64,000 bases of DNA from NCBI RefSeq assembly GCF_014650815.1, contig NZ_BMVR01000023.1, positions 1 through 64,000 on the forward strand, read 5' to 3'. Below the pieces are notes generated by a model. The model was not told the DNA's origin, made no database searches, and saw only the letters and a list, made by a program, of their open reading frames with translations. This document shows positions 59,882 through 64,000 of this stretch, piece after piece. Origin of the DNA: Streptomyces flavofungini (lineage in GTDB: Bacteria; Actinomycetota; Actinomycetes; Streptomycetales; Streptomycetaceae). Position numbers and translations under genes: made by a program. Positions within the stretch are counted from its first letter, which is position 1. Each line of letters opens with the position of its first letter.

Positions 59882-62631
59882 GCGCCGCCGTCACCGCCCG
59901 GGTCCTGGGCGTCGCCGTAGCGGCGCCGGAGCTCTTCGACCACCTGCCGGCGTTCCTCGCCGGACACTCCGCCCATCCGGTCCACGAAGCGGCGGCGCGC
60001 ATCGGAGCCGGAGTCGGTGCTGGCGAAGCGATAGCGCATCGGTCCGGCCGGCCCCAGATCGAGGTCGGACGGATCTGGTTGGGGCCGCGCCGGTGATGGC
60101 CTGCCGGCGTTCCGGTTGCCTCCGGGGCCCGGTTGCCTCCGTGCTCCGGCCGGGCGCGGCGGGTGAGGCGGGTTGAGGGGCGGCGGAGGTGGGGCGGGCC
60201 TGGGCGGGGTGCGCAGCACCCGTGTGGCCGGGGCAGGTGATCCCCCGACGCCGCCCGCGCCGGGACCGCCGCCTCCTGGACCGCCGCCGATTCCGCCGAA
60301 GGGGCCAACCCCGCCCGGCCCGCCCCCGCCGCCCGGGCCTGCGGCAGGGGGTGCGTTGCGTCGCCAGGCCCGGCGGTCTTCGCGCACGGTGTTGCGCCAC
60401 ACCCGCAGTTGCTGGCGTGCGTCGGCCGAGTACCGGGTGGCGCCGGTGCGGGCCCGCCGGGTGGTGGTGGCCAGTCCCCACGTCGAGCCGTAGGCGATGC
60501 GGCCGCCGCGGTGCAGCAGGCGATAGCCCCGCAGCCGCACCAGGCGGTTGTGCGCGCGGGTGGACAGCAGCGTGCGGTCACGGTTCTGGTCGTGCAGCAC
60601 TTCACCGGAGTCCTGGTCGGCGATGGTCCCGTCGTCCTCGCGGTAGCGGTCGCCAGGCCCGAAGCGACGCGAACCCCGCCCGTTTCCACCGGAGTTGCCG
60701 GAGCTGTCGTCGGGTCCGCTGCCCGGCGCGTCACCGTCGGCCGTGGGCTTGCGCATCCGCTCCAGGCTCTGGTCGGAGGGCCGTCTGCCGACCAGGAGGG
60801 CCCATGCTCCGCGTGCGCCCGGCCGGGCGCCGGTGGCGGCCATGGACAGGGGAGCCAGGCTGCGGGAGGCCTCGGCGCCCGCTTCGGACAGCATGGTCTG
60901 GGGATCGAAGGGCATCCCGGTTCCATCCGCCATCGCCGACAGCGAGCGCATCAGGCGCTGACGGGTACCGAGGCGGCCCATCCCGCCACCCATCGCACGT
61001 AGCCCGAACCCTCCGAAGCCGCCTTGGTGATGGACCCCCAGGGCCGCGCCGATCTCGGAGGAATCGCCCGGCAGGTGGGTACCGCCGACCTTGACGTAGC
61101 GCATCCGCAGGGCAAAGCGCTGCCCGGCCGTGGAGATGCCGCGCAGCAGCCGCCGGTGGAAGAACAGACCGGCGACCCCCAGGACGTTGAGGGCCAGCAG
61201 CCGCTCGGCGGGCACGTCGGGGCCGTTGGTCAGGACGGTGTCGACGCCGATCACGTACGAGGGCAGGAACATGCAGATCACGAACATGCCCGCGACGGAG
61301 ACGGCCATCAGCCCGAGCCATTTCCACACCGCCTGGCGGGACGGGCCCGGCAGCATCGCCCAGATCAGCGTCACCCCGCCGACCGCGGCGGCGGCCGCGT
61401 CCGCGGCCTGCACGCCGAGCAGGACGAACGCCGACGACAGCGGGATCGCGGAGATCAGCAGGGTGGAGACGAACAGCAGCAGCGCGCCCGCCGTGCGCCA
61501 GCCGGTCGCTTCCTTGGCGTACGTCGCGCACGCCTTGCCCACCGGCCCGGCCTTCTCCAGATCCTTGAGGAACAGTGCGAACTGCGCGTCCTGGTCGGTG
61601 AGTACGGGGGTGGCGGCATCGAGGAGCTGTCCGCCCGGGGTGAGCTCGGGCAGCTTCTCGGACTGCTTCTTGCCCGCCTCGCCCTGTTCGCAGTACTTGC
61701 GTGCCGGTCCCCGGATGTGGCGGCAGGGGTTGTCCTTCTGCTCCTTGGGGCTGGCTTTGTAGCCGCCGGAGACCCACTTCAGGTGCAGGGCGTAGGCCTG
61801 GCGGTCGGACGTCTTGGCCGGGTCGAGGATCCGCCCGTACTGCACGAGCATGTAGCCCTTGACGACCAGGACGTTGGTGAGGGAGTCCTGAATGGGCCGG
61901 GCCACCTCGGCGGCCGAGTAGGGCCGGTCTTTCTCGATCTTGTAGCACTTTTCCAGGGCAGGGCCGGAGAGCCCGGCGTCGCACGGGCCCGCGTTCCCGC
62001 TGGCGATCTTGCCGCCCCAGTCGTAGGAGGCGACGGTGGCCTGAGCGGTCTCGGCAGCCGCCTGCTGGGTTTCCGCGAGCGGGCCGTTCTGGCCGAGGAG
62101 GTAGTCCGGGCGTACGAACATCGACGAGGCGAACGCCGCGATGAGGAGGGTGAGCGCGATCTCGCCGAGTCCGCGTGCGGCTCTGCCGCGCACGAAGAGG
62201 ATCAGCCCGAAGACGAAAGCCCAGGTGAGCATGAGCCCCTTGAAGCCCAGGGTGTTGACGGCGATGTCGGTGTACGTCTCGGACAGCTCCTGTGCCGGAT
62301 CGGCCAGCATCCTGATCAGCGGGAAGTGCAGGGCGTACTCGATCGCCCAGCAGGACACGCCGACCCACATCCGGGAGAGCGTGAACAGGCCCGACATGAT
62401 CCACCCGTAGGCGTTGGTCTTGAAGGCGAAGACGCTCCCGCTCTGGGAGGACAGCTCGTAGCCGTCGATCGCCACCCCTTCGGAGCTGTCCACGTTCAGG
62501 GGGCTCATCAGGTCCCCGCCGCCGTCTGCCGCGCTGGCGACCTGCGCGTTGACCACGAGGAACACGATGGTGAGGAGCCCCACCGTCGCCAGGCTGCGCA
62601 TCCGGCCGCGGTCGCAACGCCACAGGATCAT
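59878..62631 (-). CDS. TrbL/VirB6-like conjugal transfer membrane protein
   Basis: A 917-residue protein. A signal-type helix (SLATVGLLTIVFLVVNAQVA) and several transmembrane segments follow up to about residue 460 (LMLTWAFVFGLILFVRG, AGALLLFVSTLLISAIPLS, LMAVSVAGMFVICMFLPSYV). The C-terminal 450 residues are soluble, Gly- and Pro-rich and basic. The layout matches the TrbL-type channel protein of actinobacterial conjugation modules. I start at the ATG at 62631, just before the signal helix. Confidence 0.82.
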   Translation of the reverse strand: MILWRCDRGRMRSLATVGLLTIVFLVVNAQVASAADGGGDLMSPLNVDSSEGVAIDGYELSSQSGSVFAFKTNAYGWIMSGLFTLSRMWVGVSCWAIEYALHFPLIRMLADPAQELSETYTDIAVNTLGFKGLMLTWAFVFGLILFVRGRAARGLGEIALTLLIAAFASSMFVRPDYLLGQNGPLAETQQAAAETAQATVASYDWGGKIASGNAGPCDAGLSGPALEKCYKIEKDRPYSAAEVARPIQDSLTNVLVVKGYMLVQYGRILDPAKTSDRQAYALHLKWVSGGYKASPKEQKDNPCRHIRGPARKYCEQGEAGKKQSEKLPELTPGGQLLDAATPVLTDQDAQFALFLKDLEKAGPVGKACATYAKEATGWRTAGALLLFVSTLLISAIPLSSAFVLLGVQAADAAAAAVGGVTLIWAMLPGPSRQAVWKWLGLMAVSVAGMFVICMFLPSYVIGVDTVLTNGPDVPAERLLALNVLGVAGLFFHRRLLRGISTAGQRFALRMRYVKVGGTHLPGDSSEIGAALGVHHQGGFGGFGLRAMGGGMGRLGTRQRLMRSLSAMADGTGMPFDPQTMLSEAGAEASRSLAPLSMAATGARPGARGAWALLVGRRPSDQSLERMRKPTADGDAPGSGPDDSSGNSGGNGRGSRRFGPGDRYREDDGTIADQDSGEVLHDQNRDRTLLSTRAHNRLVRLRGYRLLHRGGRIAYGSTWGLATTTRRARTGATRYSADARQQLRVWRNTVREDRRAWRRNAPPAAGPGGGGGPGGVGPFGGIGGGPGGGGPGAGGVGGSPAPATRVLRTPPRPAPPPPPLNPPHPPRPAGARRQPGPGGNRNAGRPSPARPQPDPSDLDLGPAGPMRYRFASTDSGSDARRRFVDRMGGVSGEERRQVVEELRRRYGDAQDPGGDGGA

Positions 62632-62636
62632 GTCGG

Positions 62637-62984
62637 TCAGGCCCTTTCCACGCGGAGGAGGGCGACCAGCGCGAGGACCGCGGCGACGGGCGGCACCAGC
62701 AGCCAGGCGTCCAAGCCCCGCGACCGCGAGGCCGCCGGAGCGCCGTGGCTGGGTCCGCAGTACTTCCGGGCCGGACCGGTGACCATCGCGCACTTCCCGT
62801 CCGGGCGGGTTGTCAGCGCCGGGGCGGCGGCGGTTGCCGTCCTGTCCGCGGATGCGGCCGCAGCGGTCGTGGGCAGGGCACTCACCGAGCAGAATCCGGC
62901 GGCGAGCAGCAGGCAGGCGGTCACGGCGATGGCGGCGCGCTGGAGCGTCCAGCGGCGGGGCGCCCTGGTGCGGCTGTCCCTCAC
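62637..62984 (-). CDS. Small membrane protein of the transfer module
   Basis: A 115-residue protein with an N-terminal helix (AAIAVTACLLLAAGFCSVSA) and a C-terminal helix (DAWLLVPPVAAVLALVALL). They enclose a short extracytoplasmic loop containing CAMVTGPARKYCG with two Cys. The same GPARKYC pattern occurs in the TrbL-like protein (HIRGPARKYCEQG), suggesting contact or common origin. The GTG overlaps the ATPase stop by 4 bp. Confidence 0.68.
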   Translation of the reverse strand: MRDSRTRAPRRWTLQRAAIAVTACLLLAAGFCSVSALPTTAAAASADRTATAAAPALTTRPDGKCAMVTGPARKYCGPSHGAPAASRSRGLDAWLLVPPVAAVLALVALLRVERA

Positions 62985-64000
62985 GGCGTGCCTTCCTTCT
63001 GGACGGACACCGGCGCGGCCTCGGCACCGGTGAGGGGCTGCGGGCGGGCACGGGCACGCAGTTGGTGGCCGGGGGTGGTGAAGATTCGGTCGGCGATGCG
63101 CCGGACCGAGGGGACGATGACCTTGACGCGGCCGGTGTTCTGCCGTGGGGCGGTCAGCAGGAATTCCCCGGCGCGGTCCTTGCGCCCCACGGGGGAGAGG
63201 CCGGTGGTGACCATCCGCACCAGCTCCGGGTCGTCGGGGTCCAGGCCGATGAACTGAAGTCCGGCGCGGGCGCGTTCGCGGTCAGTGGTGCGTCCCAGGG
63301 CCCGGTAGGCCATCAGGCCGCGGTCGGGCCCGAGCTCCTCGGCCGCGTGCGCGGCGGCGATGAGTCCGGCGCCGTGCTTGCGGCCGTCGTGGAGGACTTC
63401 GTGGACCAGGGCGGTGCCCTCGGCCGAGGAAGTGAGCCAGTACAGCTCGTCGGTGACGATGGCGCAGAACCGGGCCGGGTCGGTGAACGCCGCCTGGCGG
63501 GCCATCGCCGCGATCAGATACAGCACCGCCCTGCCGATCAGCGCTTCCAGGGGCTGCTGGTGGAGGATCTCGGGGTTGGCGAAGGCCTGCTTGGGCGGCA
63601 GTTTCAGCCCGGCCGTGGTGATCACGATGAGGTCGGAGGTGCCGGTGCCGTCCAGACGCACCGGCGCCAGCGCCGGGTCGAACACCATCGCCGCGAGGCG
63701 GTTACCTGCCACCACGCGCAGCAGCCCGGCCAGGGTGGCGGCGGTGTCCTGGCGCTTGCCGCTCTCCCCGGCCGCCATGTCGGCCAGGACCGCAAGCACG
63801 CGAGCCATAGACGCATCGGGCCCGGCGGCGGCCTGCTCGATGGCGTGGTGCAGCACCTCACCGTTGGTGGTCATCGGCCCGATGCCCAGTTGCAGGGTGA
63901 GGTAACTCAGCGCGTAGTGGCGCCCCTCGGGCCCGGGGAACAGACGCAGCGGGTCGATGGACAGGCCGGCCTGCGCGGCGTCGATGATCTGGCAGCGGCC
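62981..64000 (-). CDS. VirB4/TraC-like conjugation ATPase, C-terminal part
   Basis: The gene continues past the window edge; 339 C-terminal codons are seen and the 5' end is missing. GRCQIIDAAQAGLSIDPLRL at the edge, FCAIVTDELYWLTSSAEGTA (Walker B-like DE) and GLIAAAHAAEELGPDRGLMA (sensor-type His region) are typical of VirB4-family ATPases that power type IV transfer systems. It is the first of the overlapping transfer genes seen here. Confidence 0.8.
   Translation of the reverse strand, partial: GRCQIIDAAQAGLSIDPLRLFPGPEGRHYALSYLTLQLGIGPMTTNGEVLHHAIEQAAAGPDASMARVLAVLADMAAGESGKRQDTAATLAGLLRVVAGNRLAAMVFDPALAPVRLDGTGTSDLIVITTAGLKLPPKQAFANPEILHQQPLEALIGRAVLYLIAAMARQAAFTDPARFCAIVTDELYWLTSSAEGTALVHEVLHDGRKHGAGLIAAAHAAEELGPDRGLMAYRALGRTTDRERARAGLQFIGLDPDDPELVRMVTTGLSPVGRKDRAGEFLLTAPRQNTGRVKVIVPSVRRIADRIFTTPGHQLRARARPQPLTGAEAAPVSVQKEGTP

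Noticed and set aside
61024..63033. 669-codon plus-strand frame opposite the TrbL-like gene
   Set aside because: Antisense shadow; the minus-strand protein has a signal helix, membrane segments and short junctions with its neighbours.
1..64000. CRISPR arrays, rRNA and tRNA genes
   Set aside because: By eye I found no regularly spaced repeats, no rRNA-like sequence and no cloverleaf with a conserved T-loop; a covariance search could still find a divergent RNA.

Overview
The window is high-GC DNA with strong G/C third-position bias, overlapping ATGA/GTGA gene junctions, GTG/TTG starts, XRE-TPR regulators and DUF5999/DUF6415-type small proteins. This points to a Streptomyces (or close actinomycete) replicon. 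The density of decayed insertion sequences, a Tad pilus locus and a conjugation-type module at the right edge suggest a chromosome arm or a large (probably linear) plasmid; the sequence alone does not decide which.

Layout. (1) 1-4.1 kb is an IS graveyard: two IS5-like ends or copies, an IS5 N-terminal stub, one IS3-family element with a 10-bp duplication in orfB, and a frameshifted IS5-like copy. The last of these has cut the 3' end of a small minus-strand gene paired with an XRE-TPR regulator (4.6-5.9 kb). (2) 6.2-19.1 kb is a minus-strand biosynthetic cluster: radical SAM (HemN-like), ACP, three tandem SRPBCC proteins, FAD enzyme, SnoaM/DpsY-type cyclase, SRPBCC, KS-alpha, chain length factor, AlkA-like DNA glycosylase, PPTase, stand-alone acyltransferase and SRPBCC. 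A terminator-like hairpin follows, then a DHA2-type MFS exporter. Most junctions overlap by 4 to 14 bp, so this is one transcriptional and translational unit. It looks like an atypical type II polyketide system. The glycosylase inside the operon suggests that the product alkylates DNA and that base excision is part of self-resistance.

(3) 19.1-24.5 kb holds a group II intron reverse-transcriptase remnant, a GlxA-type AraC regulator, a NarL-type two-component pair and an IS630-family remnant. (4) 24.7-26.8 kb encodes an SPFH/Band 7 membrane protein and a secreted NlpC/P60 hydrolase with Trp-rich repeats. Remnants of a TnsA-like endonuclease and another gene follow. (5) 27.9-31.6 kb is the 2-methylisoborneol locus: GPP methyltransferase, 2-MIB synthase and a family 2B encapsulin shell protein with a cyclic-nucleotide-binding domain (EshA type).

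(6) 32.8-44.5 kb is a Tad-type secretion/pilus operon on the minus strand: lipoprotein, secreted protein, CpaB, TadZ, TadA/CpaF, TadB, TadC, Flp pilin, three TadE/G-like pseudopilins and a 1161-residue membrane protein that combines LysM domains with a SARP-like BTAD region. (7) 44.5-46.3 kb has no recognisable gene. (8) 46.3-55.1 kb is a minus-strand accessory cluster with a nucleotide theme: cupin-like protein, PfkB kinase lacking the usual catalytic Asp, NUDIX hydrolase, an adenylate-kinase-like/radical SAM fusion, a decayed clavaminate-synthase-like dioxygenase, two endonuclease/exonuclease/phosphatase-fold proteins, DUF5999, small proteins, DUF6415 and an HATPase protein. I do not recognise it as a described system. 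(9) 55.5-58.5 kb carries a TPR regulator, an APH-fold protein and a small unknown protein. (10) 58.7-64 kb is a conjugation-type module: lytic transglycosylase-NlpC/P60 hydrolase, TrbL-like membrane protein, small membrane protein, and the C-terminal part of a VirB4/TraC-like ATPase that runs off the window.

The two segments most worth attention are the type II PKS operon with an embedded DNA glycosylase (7.7-19.1 kb) and the kinase-radical SAM fusion operon (46.3-53.4 kb).
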